A stretch of 59,818 nt of DNA from Burkholderiales bacterium (GTDB lineage Bacteria > Pseudomonadota > Gammaproteobacteria > Burkholderiales > Burkholderiaceae_E). The translations under genes were made by a program, and so were the position numbers. The stretch spans positions 1 to 59,818 of the forward strand of contig JAPOKJ010000019.1 in NCBI GenBank assembly GCA_029977705.1, read 5' to 3'. How positions within the stretch are numbered: position 1 is the first letter of the stretch; each line of letters begins with the position of its first letter. Under the pieces are notes generated by a model. The model had not been told where the DNA came from and did no database searches. It worked only from the letters and a program-made list of their open reading frames with translations. Below, piece by piece: positions 8,082-17,349 of the stretch.

Positions 8082-8846
8082 ATGGACACTTCATCATCGC
8101 ACGGCCGGCTGGCTGGAAAGGTGGCCTTCATCACCGGTGGCGGCGAGGGAATCGGGCGGGCCACGGCCTGCCTGTTTGCCCGTGAGGGTGCCCGGGTCGC
8201 GATCGCCGACATCTCGACCAGGGCCGGCGAGGAAGCCGCACACCTGGCCGGGGCAGGCGCCATCTTCGTGCACACCGATGTCACCGACGAGGCCAGCATG
8301 CAGGCGGCCATCGCCACCGCCGAAAAGCACTTCGGCCGCATCGACGTGCTGCACAACAATGCCGGCGGCTCACAGCCGCTGGACAACAATGTGGTCGATG
8401 TTCCCATCGAGGAATTCTGGAAGGTCATCAAGCTGGACCTGTTCGGCACCTTCCTGGGCAGCCGTCATGGCATTCCGGCCCTGCGCCGGGCCGGCGGCGG
8501 CTCGGTCATCAACATGGCCTCGAACATGGCAATCATGGGCATTGCAGGACGCGACTGCTACACCGCTGCAAAGGGCGGCATTGCGGCCCTGACCCGCTCG
8601 ATGGCCGTGGAGTTCGCGCCCGATCGCATCCGCGTCAATGCGATCGCACCCTCGGCCACGATGACGGCGCGCGTGGCGCGCCTGATCGCGACCCATCCGG
8701 GTGTGGGCAAGCTCAATGACTCGCACCTGCTGGGCGCCATCCAGCCCGAGGACATTGCCAACGCCGCGCTCTATCTGGCCAGTGACGAGTCGCGCATGAT
8801 GACCGGACAGATGCTGTCGGTGGACAGCGGCGTGACGATTTCCTGA
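8082..8846 (+). CDS. Short-chain dehydrogenase/reductase (SDR)
   Basis: This is a classical 254-residue SDR. It shows the NAD(P)-binding TGGGEGIGRA motif, the NNAGG motif, and the catalytic YTAAK (YxxxK) with an upstream Ser in NMASNMAI. An aspartate after the second beta strand (IADIS) favours NAD over NADP. A good ribosome-binding site (AAGGAG) precedes ATG 8082. It follows the cupin gene closely. The substrate is unknown. Confidence 0.9.
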   Translation: MDTSSSHGRLAGKVAFITGGGEGIGRATACLFAREGARVAIADISTRAGEEAAHLAGAGAIFVHTDVTDEASMQAAIATAEKHFGRIDVLHNNAGGSQPLDNNVVDVPIEEFWKVIKLDLFGTFLGSRHGIPALRRAGGGSVINMASNMAIMGIAGRDCYTAAKGGIAALTRSMAVEFAPDRIRVNAIAPSATMTARVARLIATHPGVGKLNDSHLLGAIQPEDIANAALYLASDESRMMTGQMLSVDSGVTIS

Positions 8847-8875
8847 GGAACGTCAGCGAGACCTGTCGTGCGTAC

Positions 8876-10183
8876 CTAGGCGAACAGCCCGACGCGCTGG
8901 CGTTGCGACATGCCGGGCAGCACCGTCTGCAAGGCCTGGTCATCGAGGCGGAAGCGCGACTCCAGGACGTCGGCAATGATGTCGCGAAAATCAGTGGTCA
9001 CGGCCAGGTCACGGCCCTCGTGAAGTGCGGCATTGTCCAGTCCCGGCCAGCGCCCCGCGATCAGACCTGCGCGCAGACCGCCTCCCATCACCCAGGCCAG
9101 GTTGCCGTGGCCATGATCGGTGCCGCCGGTGCCGTTCTGTCGCACGGTGCGCCCGAACTCGGACATCACCAGCACCGTGGTCTGGGCAAAGCGCTCGCCC
9201 AACCCTTTGGCCAGGGCATCGATCGCCTGCGACAGCAAGGCCAGACGCGTGGCCAACTGCCCGCGCGCCCCGCCCTGGTTGGCATGGGTATCCCAGCCGC
9301 CGATCGGCACGAAGGCCAGGCGCACCCGCGCATCGCGTGCCATCAATTGGCCCAGGCGCGCGGTGTCCTGGGACAGGCCGTTCAGCGACAGGGCACCCTG
9401 GTCCGCCTTCGGGTCGTCGCTGGCCAGCCGGGCCATGATGTCGCGGCGCGTGGCCGCCGCCTCGCGCACCGTCAGGCTGAGGCGGTCTTCGCCCCCGTAC
9501 AACTGCAGGAACGCCTCTCCGAGGCCGGGCCGCTCCAGCGCGCCGGGCATCAAGGCCGCCTGGCCCGAGGCCAGTGAGGCGACCACCGCCTCGCCGGCAA
9601 AGATGCGCGGCATGGTCGGTCCCAGATTGACGGACTGCAGGCGATGCGCCATCGGGTCGCCCACCTGACGGCCCAGCACACCGGCGAGCCGGTTGAGCCA
9701 GCCATCGGGCGTGCTCTTGCGTCCCGGTGTGCCCGATTCCATGTAGTCCTGGGCATCGAAGTGCGAACGCGTGTCGTCATGCGACCCGCTGGCCGGGATG
9801 AAGGCCATGCGGCCGGACTGCCAATACGGCATCAGCGGCGAGAGCGCCGGGTGCAGGCCGAACAGGCTGTCCAGCGGCAGCGCGCCATCGGGATCACCAG
9901 GGCGTGCGATGGCGATGCTGCCACGGGACTGATGATAGGCAGGATCACCATGCGGCACGAGCACCGACAGGCCATCCATCGCGCCACGCAGCAGCAGCAC
10001 CACCAGGCGTGGCGCGCCAGCGTCGGCAGGCGACTGTGCAAAGGACAGCCGGATGCCACCGGCGGCCAGTGCCAGGCCCGGGGCCGAGCGCAACAGCTGG
10101 CGCCGCGAGGCCCGCAAGCCGGTGTTCAGATGATGGGACGGCGTAGCAGTCATGAGGAGGATCTCCCGGGGTCCGGCGCTCAT
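8876..10183 (-). CDS. DUF1501-domain exported protein
   Basis: This is a DUF1501 family protein of 425-435 residues. A twin-arginine-like signal is visible near the N-terminus (SRRQLLRSAPGLALAAGG), so export by the Tat system is likely. The core shows the sulfatase/alkaline-phosphatase-like fold signatures of this family: LVVLLLRGAMDGLS, GGWDTHANQG, MSEFGRTVRQNGTGGTDHGHG. Its upstream-most ATG (10183) overlaps the TGA of the DUF1800 gene (ATGA), and a second possible start is 10153. DUF1501 and DUF1800 genes are commonly paired; their function is not established. Confidence 0.88.
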   Translation of the reverse strand: MSAGPREILLMTATPSHHLNTGLRASRRQLLRSAPGLALAAGGIRLSFAQSPADAGAPRLVVLLLRGAMDGLSVLVPHGDPAYHQSRGSIAIARPGDPDGALPLDSLFGLHPALSPLMPYWQSGRMAFIPASGSHDDTRSHFDAQDYMESGTPGRKSTPDGWLNRLAGVLGRQVGDPMAHRLQSVNLGPTMPRIFAGEAVVASLASGQAALMPGALERPGLGEAFLQLYGGEDRLSLTVREAAATRRDIMARLASDDPKADQGALSLNGLSQDTARLGQLMARDARVRLAFVPIGGWDTHANQGGARGQLATRLALLSQAIDALAKGLGERFAQTTVLVMSEFGRTVRQNGTGGTDHGHGNLAWVMGGGLRAGLIAGRWPGLDNAALHEGRDLAVTTDFRDIIADVLESRFRLDDQALQTVLPGMSQRQRVGLFA

Positions 10184-11865
10184 CGCCGCATCATGTCGGG
10201 GCCGGCCAGCACCAGCGCCGAGGCCAGCACGGGTTGGTGCTGATGGCGCTGCACGACCTCGCGGGTCTGGGCACTGACCAGCGGCCCCAGCTGCGCAATC
10301 AGCTGCGCGGCATCGAGACCGCCGCCCATGCGATCGCCACCGATGCGGCCCTGGGCAATCTGGGTCGCCAGATTCAGGCGCTTGCTCATGCCATCAGGGT
10401 TGAGCCAGGCGGCCTCGGTGTTCTTGTAGCCATCGGGGGTCGGGCAACCATACAGCGGCATGCCTTGGGCAAAGAGCAGTCCTGCCAGGGTCTCGACCCG
10501 CGCCGGTTGCCAGTCACCCGCGCGCAAGGCGGACAGCAGGTAGTGATACGGCGTCTTGAACTTGGTCTGATAGGCCTGCGGTGACCAGAAGGCCTGGCTG
10601 GCGAAGAGGGCGCGCAAGACCGGCACGATCTGGCCGTCACTTGCAAGGAAGACGCGAGCCAGCTCAGTGACCAGGGCCGGCGGCGGTTGATCGGCGACGA
10701 AATACTGGGCCAGCTTGAAGGCGATGCTGCGCGCGGTCGCCGGATGACGGGCCAGCACATCGAGTGCAAACTCGCCTTCTGCCTGCCCACTGGAGGGCAC
10801 GCGATGGCCCAGCCACTGCTTGTCGCCCGGGTCATGACTGCGTTCGTTGAACCAGAAGCCCGGCACAGCATCGGTACGCATGCCCGAACCCAGCGCTGCC
10901 ACGCGCGGCAACATGCCGGCCGCCGGCCGCAGGGGCTGGACCGTCCAGCCGGTGAGCATGCGCGCCAGTTGCGTGACATCCTGCTGACTGTAGCCTGCGT
11001 CGACGCCCAGCGTGTGCAGCTCCATCAGTTCACGGGCGTAATTCTCGTTCAGCCCGCGCCCCGCGCCGCCACGAGGCGCGACGCTTTGCCAGTTGTCCAG
11101 GTAATAGAGCATGGCCGGATGCTTGGCGGTGGCCCCCAGCAGGTCGCGAAAGCGCCCGAGGGCATGGGGCCGGATCGCCTGATGCTCGTAGTGGCCGACC
11201 AGCACCCGCATCAGGTTCTTGCCCTCGAAGACGTTGAAATGGTTGAACCAGAAATCGACCATGACTTCTTCGAGCTGGCGCGGACTCTCGAGCGCCCGCC
11301 ACAGGCGCGACGCGATCGCCGGCCCCTGAAAGCTGCGCACATATTGGGCGACCGGGGGCGGGACCTGGCCTGGCGCGGGATTCGCGCCGCCTGGCGCGGC
11401 CACCGCAGGAGGGGCGAGCGCGGCGAGAGGGGCGGCGCCGCCCTCGCCGGAGGCGCTGGCCATGGCCGCCTGGGCAGCGGCCTGAATCGCCTGCTGGTTC
11501 TGCTGGATGCGCGCCGACAGGCCCCGCATCGACTCGATGGGATCGCCCGCGACGATGGCGGCTTCATCCAGGCGTGTGGCCAGGGCCGGGGGCAGCTGGG
11601 CAGGACCGGACTGCAGTTGGGACTCGATCCAGCCACGGACATCGCGGGACACTGATTCGATCTCGCCCGGTCGCGGACCGAAGCCCAGCCGGTTCAGGAC
11701 ATGGGCGGCCTGCTCCTGGGCATCGAGGGGCGTCGTGCGGGCGTGGGCACTGCGTCCGGCGGCCAGGCCGGCCAGCATCAGGGTGCCCGGGCGCGCAAGG
11801 CTCATGGCCATGGCGGCATGCCGGCCCGCCAGGCCGATCCAGTGACGTCGCTGCGGTTGGTCCAT
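10180..11865 (-). CDS. DUF1800-domain exported protein
   Basis: This is a 561-residue DUF1800 protein. It has an N-terminal hydrophobic export segment and typical family stretches: HVLNRLGFGPRPGEIESV near the start of the domain, VMVDFWFNHFNVFEGK, NENYARELMELHTLGV and QLARMLTGWT. A low-complexity Ala/Pro/Gly insert of about 35 residues sits in the N-terminal third. The start at 11865 is backed by an AAGGAGG ribosome-binding site eight bases upstream. It is coupled to the DUF1501 gene by an ATGA overlap. Function is unknown. Confidence 0.88.
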   Translation of the reverse strand: MDQPQRRHWIGLAGRHAAMAMSLARPGTLMLAGLAAGRSAHARTTPLDAQEQAAHVLNRLGFGPRPGEIESVSRDVRGWIESQLQSGPAQLPPALATRLDEAAIVAGDPIESMRGLSARIQQNQQAIQAAAQAAMASASGEGGAAPLAALAPPAVAAPGGANPAPGQVPPPVAQYVRSFQGPAIASRLWRALESPRQLEEVMVDFWFNHFNVFEGKNLMRVLVGHYEHQAIRPHALGRFRDLLGATAKHPAMLYYLDNWQSVAPRGGAGRGLNENYARELMELHTLGVDAGYSQQDVTQLARMLTGWTVQPLRPAAGMLPRVAALGSGMRTDAVPGFWFNERSHDPGDKQWLGHRVPSSGQAEGEFALDVLARHPATARSIAFKLAQYFVADQPPPALVTELARVFLASDGQIVPVLRALFASQAFWSPQAYQTKFKTPYHYLLSALRAGDWQPARVETLAGLLFAQGMPLYGCPTPDGYKNTEAAWLNPDGMSKRLNLATQIAQGRIGGDRMGGGLDAAQLIAQLGPLVSAQTREVVQRHQHQPVLASALVLAGPDMMRR

Positions 11866-12038
11866 CTGCGTGCCCTCCTTGATCTCCCTGGCCGGCTGCT
11901 GCCGCTTATTGGCTGACGGCCGCCGTGGCGCTTTCACATGCTGCCGCTGCGGCGGCTCTTTTCCGCAAGACTAGCCGGGCCACCGGCCCGCCTGCAAGCG
12001 CGGCCCTGAAAATCGTGTAAGGAGATGTAACCGGCGCC
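11866..12038. other. Short intergenic region upstream of the DUF1800 gene
   Basis: This 173-bp gap separates the amidase end from the DUF1800 start, both on the minus strand. A GC hairpin with arms CGGGCC and GGCCCG (11976-11990) lies in it; I see no T-run after it and no clear promoter hexamers. Confidence 0.4.
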
Positions 12039-13475
12039 TCAGCGCGTGGCGGGCTCGGGCCAGGCGCGCTGCGCAGGCCGGATCTGCTCGAGCACATGGC
12101 TCATCTGCAGCACGCCCAGGTCGTCAAAGCGCTGGCCGACAATCTGGACACCGATGGGCAGACCCTCGTCGGGACCGGGACCGGCGGCACACCAGTTGGT
12201 CGACGAGGCCGGCTGCTCGCTCATGTTGTAGGCCACCGTGTAGTGGATGTGCGGGAAGGCATCGCGCGGGTTGTTGCCCGGGCCGGCGATGCCGGCATCA
12301 AAGGGCAGCACCGGCGAGGTCGGCGAGAGCAGGAAATCGAACTGGGCGACGTGGCGAACGGCCGCCTCGCGCATCGCCATCACCTGACTGAAGGCATGCA
12401 TCACCTCGGGGCCGGTAAAGCGCGGCGCGCGCCAGGTTGCCCATTCGAGAATGAAGGGCAGTACCTTGGCCCGTGTGGCCTCGTCCATGGCGGCAATGTC
12501 ATTGCAGGAGCGGGCTTCGAAGAAGCGCCCCATGTTCTCCATCATCTCGGGGGTCATGAAGCCGCCGGTGGGGATGATGATGGCGCCCTGTGCCTCCAGC
12601 GCGCGGGCGGCGGCCTGCACCGCCGCCACGATCTGGGGATCGGTCTTGAGCCCGATGGGGGCGCCCGCCGAGACATCGAGCATCAAACCGATGCGCTTGC
12701 CCTTGACATCGAACTGGCCGAGCCGGCCCGCGTAGTCCTGCGGCTGGTAGGGCAGGTTCATGAAATCGCGCGCGTCGGGACGGGTGATCACCGACATCAG
12801 CAGGGCGGCATCCTTGACCGTGCGCGTCATCGGGCCGGCGATGCGTCCCATGTAGGGCGGATCGATCGGTACGCGGCCCAGGCTGGGTTTGAGCGCGAAG
12901 ATGCCGCAATGGGTCGCTGGCAGGCGCACCGAACCACCGATATCGGTACCGACATGCATCGGGCCGTAGCCGGCGGCCACCGCCGCTGCCGTGCCCGAGG
13001 ATGAACCCGAGGTGTTGCGGTCCAGGCGCCAGGGATTACGCGTGATGCCATGGAAGGAGGACATGCCCGAGGACAGCATGCCGAAGTCGGGCATCGTTGT
13101 CTTGCCCAGGATCACCATGCCGGCCTCGCGGGCCCGCGCCGGCACGGGCGAGTCCGCGCCCTTGGGACTGAGGTCCGAGGCCTTGGTGCCGATCGGAGCC
13201 GGGTCACCCTTGGTGTAGAGGTTTTCCTTGAGCGTGATCGGCATCCCGTCGAGGGGATCGAGCGGCGCGCCCTTGAGCCAGCGCGCTTCCGAGGCGCGCG
13301 CAGCGGCCAGGGCCTGCTCGCGCTGTATCAGGTACATCGCGTTGATGCTCGGCTCCCAGGCCTGCATGCGCTCGAAACAGGCCTGCGCCACCTCGACCGG
13401 TGACAGGCTCCTGGCTGCAAAGGCCTGGGACAGTTGCTCGCCGCTCAGCGCGAAAAGGGAGGTTGAAGTGCTCAT
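12039..13475 (-). CDS. Amidase signature family protein
   Basis: This is a 478-residue amidase signature enzyme, which hydrolyses an amide through a Ser-cisSer-Lys triad. The catalytic lysine region is visible as PITLKENLYTKG. The glycine/serine-rich signature is visible as NTSGSSSGTAAAVAAGYG, and the nucleophile region as GTDIGGSVRLPA. The start at 13475 has an AGGA ribosome-binding site; an earlier ATG adds nine residues. It is a stand-alone gene, not beside gatB or gatC, so it is unlikely to be GatA. The substrate is unknown. Confidence 0.9.
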   Translation of the reverse strand: MSTSTSLFALSGEQLSQAFAARSLSPVEVAQACFERMQAWEPSINAMYLIQREQALAAARASEARWLKGAPLDPLDGMPITLKENLYTKGDPAPIGTKASDLSPKGADSPVPARAREAGMVILGKTTMPDFGMLSSGMSSFHGITRNPWRLDRNTSGSSSGTAAAVAAGYGPMHVGTDIGGSVRLPATHCGIFALKPSLGRVPIDPPYMGRIAGPMTRTVKDAALLMSVITRPDARDFMNLPYQPQDYAGRLGQFDVKGKRIGLMLDVSAGAPIGLKTDPQIVAAVQAAARALEAQGAIIIPTGGFMTPEMMENMGRFFEARSCNDIAAMDEATRAKVLPFILEWATWRAPRFTGPEVMHAFSQVMAMREAAVRHVAQFDFLLSPTSPVLPFDAGIAGPGNNPRDAFPHIHYTVAYNMSEQPASSTNWCAAGPGPDEGLPIGVQIVGQRFDDLGVLQMSHVLEQIRPAQRAWPEPATR

Positions 13476-13608
13476 GGGATTCCTGACGAAGGCGTGGGGC
13501 AAGACCCGGATTATCTACCCCCCACCGCTGCCAGGCAGACGCAGGTCTCGCTGCACGCTTGCCCGCGCGGCACCGGTTCCCCGTCAGGCGTCCGGCGGGC
13601 GCCGCGCT

Positions 13609-14361
13609 TCAGGCCTTGGCCTTGCCCTGGGCAGCGACCGCCTTCATGGCGGCCTCGATCTCGGCCTGGTCGCCCAGGTAATGGCTGCTGACCGGCTTGA
13701 GCTGGTCATCGAGTTCATAGACCAGCGGGCGGGCGGTGGGAATGTTCATGTTGACGATGTCATCGTCGCTGACGCCATCCAGATGCTTGATCAGGGCCCG
13801 CAGCGAATTGCCATGGGCTGCGATCACCACGCGCCGCCCCTGCCTGATCGCCGGCGCAATCGATTCGTTCCAGAAGGGCACGACCCGCGCCACGGTGTCC
13901 TTCAGGCATTCGGTGCGCGGGATGTCGGCAGGCGACAGGCCCGCATAGCGCGGGTCGTTCTCGGAGCCGCGCGGATCCCCCTCGGGCAGAGGGTTGGGGG
14001 CGATGGCATAGGCGCGGCGCCATATCAGCACCTGGGCATCCCCGTACTGGGCCGCCGTCTCGGCCTTGTTCAGGCCTTGCAGCGCGCCATAGTGGCGCTC
14101 GTTCAGCCGCCAGGAATGAACCACCGGCAGCCACAGGCGGTCCATCTCGTCGAGCACGCCGTGCAGGGTGCGGATCGCACGCTTGAGCATCGAGGTGAAG
14201 GCGATGTCGAAGTCATAGCCCTCCTGGCGCAGCAGCTGGCCGGCCCTCTGGGCTTCCAGGCGGCCATTGGCGGTCAGGTCGACATCGGTCCAGCCGGTGA
14301 AGCGGTTTTCCAGGTTCCACTGGCTTTCGCCGTGGCGCAGCATTACAAGCTTGTAGGTCAT
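13609..14361 (-). CDS. gpmA: 2,3-bisphosphoglycerate-dependent phosphoglycerate mutase
   Basis: GpmA interconverts 3- and 2-phosphoglycerate in glycolysis. The 250-residue protein has the phosphohistidine motif [20 protein letters not shown] at its start, the substrate loop [12 protein letters not shown], and the second catalytic histidine in [13 protein letters not shown]. Length and motifs match the family throughout. It is transcribed divergently from the rhodanese-grxC-secB operon, with a 90-bp shared promoter region, a common arrangement in Burkholderiales. Confidence 0.97.
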   Translation of the reverse strand: MTYKLVMLRHGESQWNLENRFTGWTDVDLTANGRLEAQRAGQLLRQEGYDFDIAFTSMLKRAIRTLHGVLDEMDRLWLPVVHSWRLNERHYGALQGLNKAETAAQYGDAQVLIWRRAYAIAPNPLPEGDPRGSENDPRYAGLSPADIPRTECLKDTVARVVPFWNESIAPAIRQGRRVVIAAHGNSLRALIKHLDGVSDDDIVNMNIPTARPLVYELDDQLKPVSSHYLGDQAEIEAAMKAVAAQGKAKA

Positions 14362-14394
14362 GTTGGTTTGAAAGTGGGCAACAAGCCCCTATCT

Positions 14395-14400
14395 TATAAT
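14395..14400 (+). promoter_or_regulatory. Predicted -10 element of the rhodanese-grxC-secB-gpsA operon
   Basis: A consensus TATAAT lies 52 bp upstream of the TTG start of the rhodanese gene, in the gap between it and gpmA. No strong -35 stands at 16-18 bp; a TTGAAA lies at 21 bp. The core TTATAA is palindromic and could also serve gpmA on the other strand. Confidence 0.55.
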
Positions 14401-14451
14401 CGAAGGCTGACAGGCAGCTGTCCTGCCTCACCTCCAGGTCCGGAACCCCCC

Positions 14452-14853
14452 TTGAAATTCGTCACTGAAAACATCCTGCTGATCATCATCGCCTTCGTAT
14501 CGGGGGGCATGCTGCTGTGGCCCTCCATCGCCCGGCGCAGCGCCGGGCCGGTGCTCGATACCCTGGCCGCCACCCGCCTCATCAATGACAAGGGCGCACT
14601 GATCATCGACGTGCGCAGCAATGCCGAATTCTCGGCCGGGCACCTGCCGGCAGCCCGCAACATTCCGCTTGAGGACATCGACAAGCGGTCCGCAGAAATT
14701 CCTGAAGGCAAGCCGCTGCTGGTGGTCTGCGCCACCGGCAACCGGAGCGGCCGGGCCACTGGCCAGCTGCTCAAGGCGGGTCGCGCCGATGTCTTCAATC
14801 TCGATGGCGGCCTGCAGGCCTGGCGCCAGGCCGGACTGCCGGTCGTCAAATAG
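14452..14853 (+). CDS. Membrane-anchored rhodanese-like protein (YibN type)
   Basis: This is a 133-residue protein with an N-terminal membrane helix (ILLIIIAFVSGGMLLW) followed by one rhodanese domain. The active-site loop reads VVCATGNRSGRA, with the catalytic Cys retained. The only start that fits is TTG at 14452. An upstream rhodanese gene before grxC and secB is also the order found in Escherichia coli (yibN-grxC-secB-gpsA), which supports the identification. It heads the operon. Confidence 0.88.
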   Translation: MKFVTENILLIIIAFVSGGMLLWPSIARRSAGPVLDTLAATRLINDKGALIIDVRSNAEFSAGHLPAARNIPLEDIDKRSAEIPEGKPLLVVCATGNRSGRATGQLLKAGRADVFNLDGGLQAWRQAGLPVVK

Positions 14854-14924
14854 GGCTTGCCGGGCTGCCGTCATCCTGATCTGATACCTTCTGCCACCCC
14901 ACCCATTCTCCAGGAGCTTTTGCC

Positions 14925-15185
14925 ATGGCCTCACCCGTCAAGATGTACAGCACCGCCGTGTGCCCCTACTGCATCCGTGCCGAGGCCCTGCTCAAGCAAC
15001 GCGGGGTCACCGAGATCGAGAAGATCCGCATCGACCTGGAGCCCGAACAGCGTGACCACATGATCGAGATCACCGGCCGTCGCACCGTGCCGCAGATCTT
15101 CATCGGTGACACCCATGTCGGCGGCTTCGACGACCTGGCCGCCCTGGATCGCGCCGGTGGCCTGGCGCCCCTGCTGGCCGCCTGA
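14925..15185 (+). CDS. grxC: Glutaredoxin 3
   Basis: GrxC is a small glutathione-dependent dithiol oxidoreductase. The 86-residue protein has the active site CPYC near residue 13, the TVPQIFIG cis-proline motif and the GGFDDL glutathione-binding motif. A ribosome-binding site (CAGGAG) precedes the ATG. It lies between the rhodanese and secB genes in the conserved operon. Confidence 0.95.
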   Translation: MASPVKMYSTAVCPYCIRAEALLKQRGVTEIEKIRIDLEPEQRDHMIEITGRRTVPQIFIGDTHVGGFDDLAALDRAGGLAPLLAA

Positions 15186-15274
15186 GTCGCAACGGCCCGG
15201 GTGCCGGAACCGGCCCTGACGGGCCGCTCGTGGTGCCCTCCCCCTTCCCCTTCTCCAATCCCCAAGGAATTCCC

Positions 15275-15760
15275 ATGAGCGATGCGGCACAGGCCAACGC
15301 CCCAGTTTTTGCCATCCAGCGGATGTATCTCAAGGATCTGTCGCTGGAACTGCCCAATGCGCCACAGATCTTCCTCGAGCAGGCGGCCCCTTCGGTCGAA
15401 GTCCAGCTCGATGTCGGCAACAGCGTGCTGGCCGACGGCGTTCACGAGGTGACGGTGCGCGTCACCGTCACCACCAAGATCAATGACAAGATCGCCTTCC
15501 TGATCGAAGCCACCCAGGGCGGCATCTTCGAGCTGCGCAACATCCCGGCCGACCAGATGCCGCTGCTGCTCAACGTGGTCTGCCCCAACATCAGCTACCC
15601 CTACCTGCGCTCGAACGTGGCCGATGCGGTGCAGCGCACCGGCTTTCCGCCGATGCACCTGGCCGAGATCAACTTCGAGGCGCTGTACCAGCAGAAGCTG
15701 GCGGCCGAGGCGCAGCAGCAAAACGGCAGCGGCATTGTGCTGCCCGGTGCCAGGCACTGA
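15275..15760 (+). CDS. secB: Protein-export chaperone SecB
   Basis: SecB is a tetrameric cytosolic chaperone that keeps preproteins unfolded and hands them to SecA. The 161-residue protein carries the family stretches [19 protein letters not shown] and, near its end, [23 protein letters not shown] 15275 is preceded by AAGGAA. It lies between grxC and the SH3-domain gene, and its presence fits a proteobacterium. Confidence 0.96.
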   Translation: MSDAAQANAPVFAIQRMYLKDLSLELPNAPQIFLEQAAPSVEVQLDVGNSVLADGVHEVTVRVTVTTKINDKIAFLIEATQGGIFELRNIPADQMPLLLNVVCPNISYPYLRSNVADAVQRTGFPPMHLAEINFEALYQQKLAAEAQQQNGSGIVLPGARH

Positions 15761-15761
15761 C

Positions 15762-16256
15762 ATGGCCGCGCCCGCCCTGCCCCTGACGGCCTGCGGCCGG
15801 ATGCGCCGGCCAGCGCTGGCGGCGCTGCTGCTGGCGCTTGGACTGTCGACCCAGGCGGGCATGGCATGGGCTGATTTTCGCGCCGTCGCGGTACCGGCTG
15901 CGGTGCTCTATGACGGCCCCTCGCGTCAGGCCAGCAAGCTGTTCGTGGCACCGCGCGGCATGCCGGTCGAGATCCTGTCGGTGCTGCCGCTGTGGATCAA
16001 GGTGCGCGATGCCAGTGGCGACGTGCTGTGGATCGAGAAAGGCGACCTCGGGCCGGTCAAGTCCGTGCTCACCAGCGTCCAGGCTTCGGTGCGTCAGGCA
16101 CCGCAGGACGGCGCCGCGGTGGTGTTCCAGGCCGAGCGCGGCATCCTGCTCGAGATGATCGAGGCGCCTGGTGCCAGCGCAGCCGGTTGGGTCAAGGTTC
16201 GCCATCCCGACGGCAGCAACGGCTTCGTCAAGACCGGCGACGTCTACGGTATCTAG
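15762..16256 (+). CDS. Exported SH3-like domain protein
   Basis: This is a 164-residue protein with an N-terminal signal peptide (LAALLLALGLSTQAGMAWA) and two bacterial SH3-like repeats. The first runs from about DFRAVAVPAAVLYDGPS, with PLWIKVRDASGDVLWIEKGD. The second is seen in AGWVKVRHPDGSNGFVKTGD. Such domains commonly bind cell-wall peptides, but no catalytic domain is attached. The ATG lies one base after the secB stop and the TTG of gpsA follows one base after its stop, so it is tightly embedded in the operon. Confidence 0.82.
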   Translation: MAAPALPLTACGRMRRPALAALLLALGLSTQAGMAWADFRAVAVPAAVLYDGPSRQASKLFVAPRGMPVEILSVLPLWIKVRDASGDVLWIEKGDLGPVKSVLTSVQASVRQAPQDGAAVVFQAERGILLEMIEAPGASAAGWVKVRHPDGSNGFVKTGDVYGI

Positions 16257-16257
16257 C

Positions 16258-17322
16258 TTGAACATCACCGTTTTCGGGGCGGGCGCCTGGGGCACTGCGG
16301 TGGCCCAGCAGGCGGCCCGCAAGCATCCGGTGATGCTCTGGGGGCGCGATGCCACCCTGATCGCACAAATGCGCCAGACGCGCCTGAATGAACGCTACCT
16401 GCCCGGCCTTGCCTTGCTGCCGCCATTGCAATTCAGTGCCCACCTCGAGGAAGCGGGCGCCTTTGCGCACGACGGCCTGTGGGTGATCGGCACCGCCATG
16501 GCAGGCCTGGAGGCCACCGTGAGCGCCGCCCTGCAGGCGGGCAGCGCCCGCCCCCGCGCCCTGATCTGGCTGTGCAAGGGCATCCGGACCGAACCGGAAG
16601 GCCTGCCGCAGCTGGCCGAACCCCTGGTGCGCCGCGCCCTGATGCAGGTGCTGCCGGCGGCCGAGGCCGGCGCCATCGAACTGGGCACCTTGTCGGGTCC
16701 CAGCTTTGCGGCCGAGGTTGCCCAGGGGCTGCCGGCCGCACTGGTGGCTGCCTCCGATCATCACGCCTGCACCGAGCACATGATCGCCGCCTTCCACCAT
16801 CACCAGATGCGCGTCTATGCCAGTTCGGACCTGATCGGGGTCAGCATTGGCGGCGCCCTCAAGAACATCGTGGCGATCGCCGCCGGCATCTGTGACGGCC
16901 TGGGGCTGGGCAACAATGCCCGCGCCGCCCTGATCACCCGTGGCCTGGCCGAGATCGCCCGCCTGGGGGCGGCGATGGGCGCACGCAACGATACCTTCAT
17001 GGGTCTGGCGGGCCTGGGCGACCTGGTGCTCACCTGCACCGGCAATGCCTCGCGCAATCGCCAGGTCGGCCTGGGCCTGGCCGAGGGCAAGCCCCTGGCC
17101 GCCATCGTCGCGGCCCTCGGGCATGTGGCCGAGGGCGTGCCCACCACCCACGCCGCCGTCGCCCTGGCACGCGCCAAGGGCGTCGAGTTGCCGATCGCCG
17201 AGGCCGTCAAGCGTGTGCTCGACGGTGAACTGCCCGCCCGTGAGGCCGTCAAGGGCCTGCTGTCGCGCGAAGCCAAGCGCGAAACAATGGGTGGCCCCGA
17301 CCCCAACGAAGCCATCGCCTGA
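16258..17322 (+). CDS. gpsA: Glycerol-3-phosphate dehydrogenase [NAD(P)+]
   Basis: GpsA reduces dihydroxyacetone phosphate to sn-glycerol 3-phosphate for phospholipid synthesis. The 354-residue product has the nucleotide-binding motif VFGAGAWGTAVA at the extreme N-terminus, the catalytic lysine region SIGGALKNIVAIAAGICDG, and GLAGLGDLVLTCTG. Because the Rossmann motif begins at residue 5, TTG at 16258 is the only reasonable start. The SH3 gene stop is one base upstream, so translation probably depends on coupling. Confidence 0.96.
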   Translation: MNITVFGAGAWGTAVAQQAARKHPVMLWGRDATLIAQMRQTRLNERYLPGLALLPPLQFSAHLEEAGAFAHDGLWVIGTAMAGLEATVSAALQAGSARPRALIWLCKGIRTEPEGLPQLAEPLVRRALMQVLPAAEAGAIELGTLSGPSFAAEVAQGLPAALVAASDHHACTEHMIAAFHHHQMRVYASSDLIGVSIGGALKNIVAIAAGICDGLGLGNNARAALITRGLAEIARLGAAMGARNDTFMGLAGLGDLVLTCTGNASRNRQVGLGLAEGKPLAAIVAALGHVAEGVPTTHAAVALARAKGVELPIAEAVKRVLDGELPAREAVKGLLSREAKRETMGGPDPNEAIA

Positions 17323-17349
17323 AAGCACAGGCCTGACAAGGACCAACCC

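Noticed and set aside
15230-15275. Upstream start for secB
   Set aside because: The added residues lack SecB similarity, while ATG 15275 has a good ribosome-binding site and gives the usual length.
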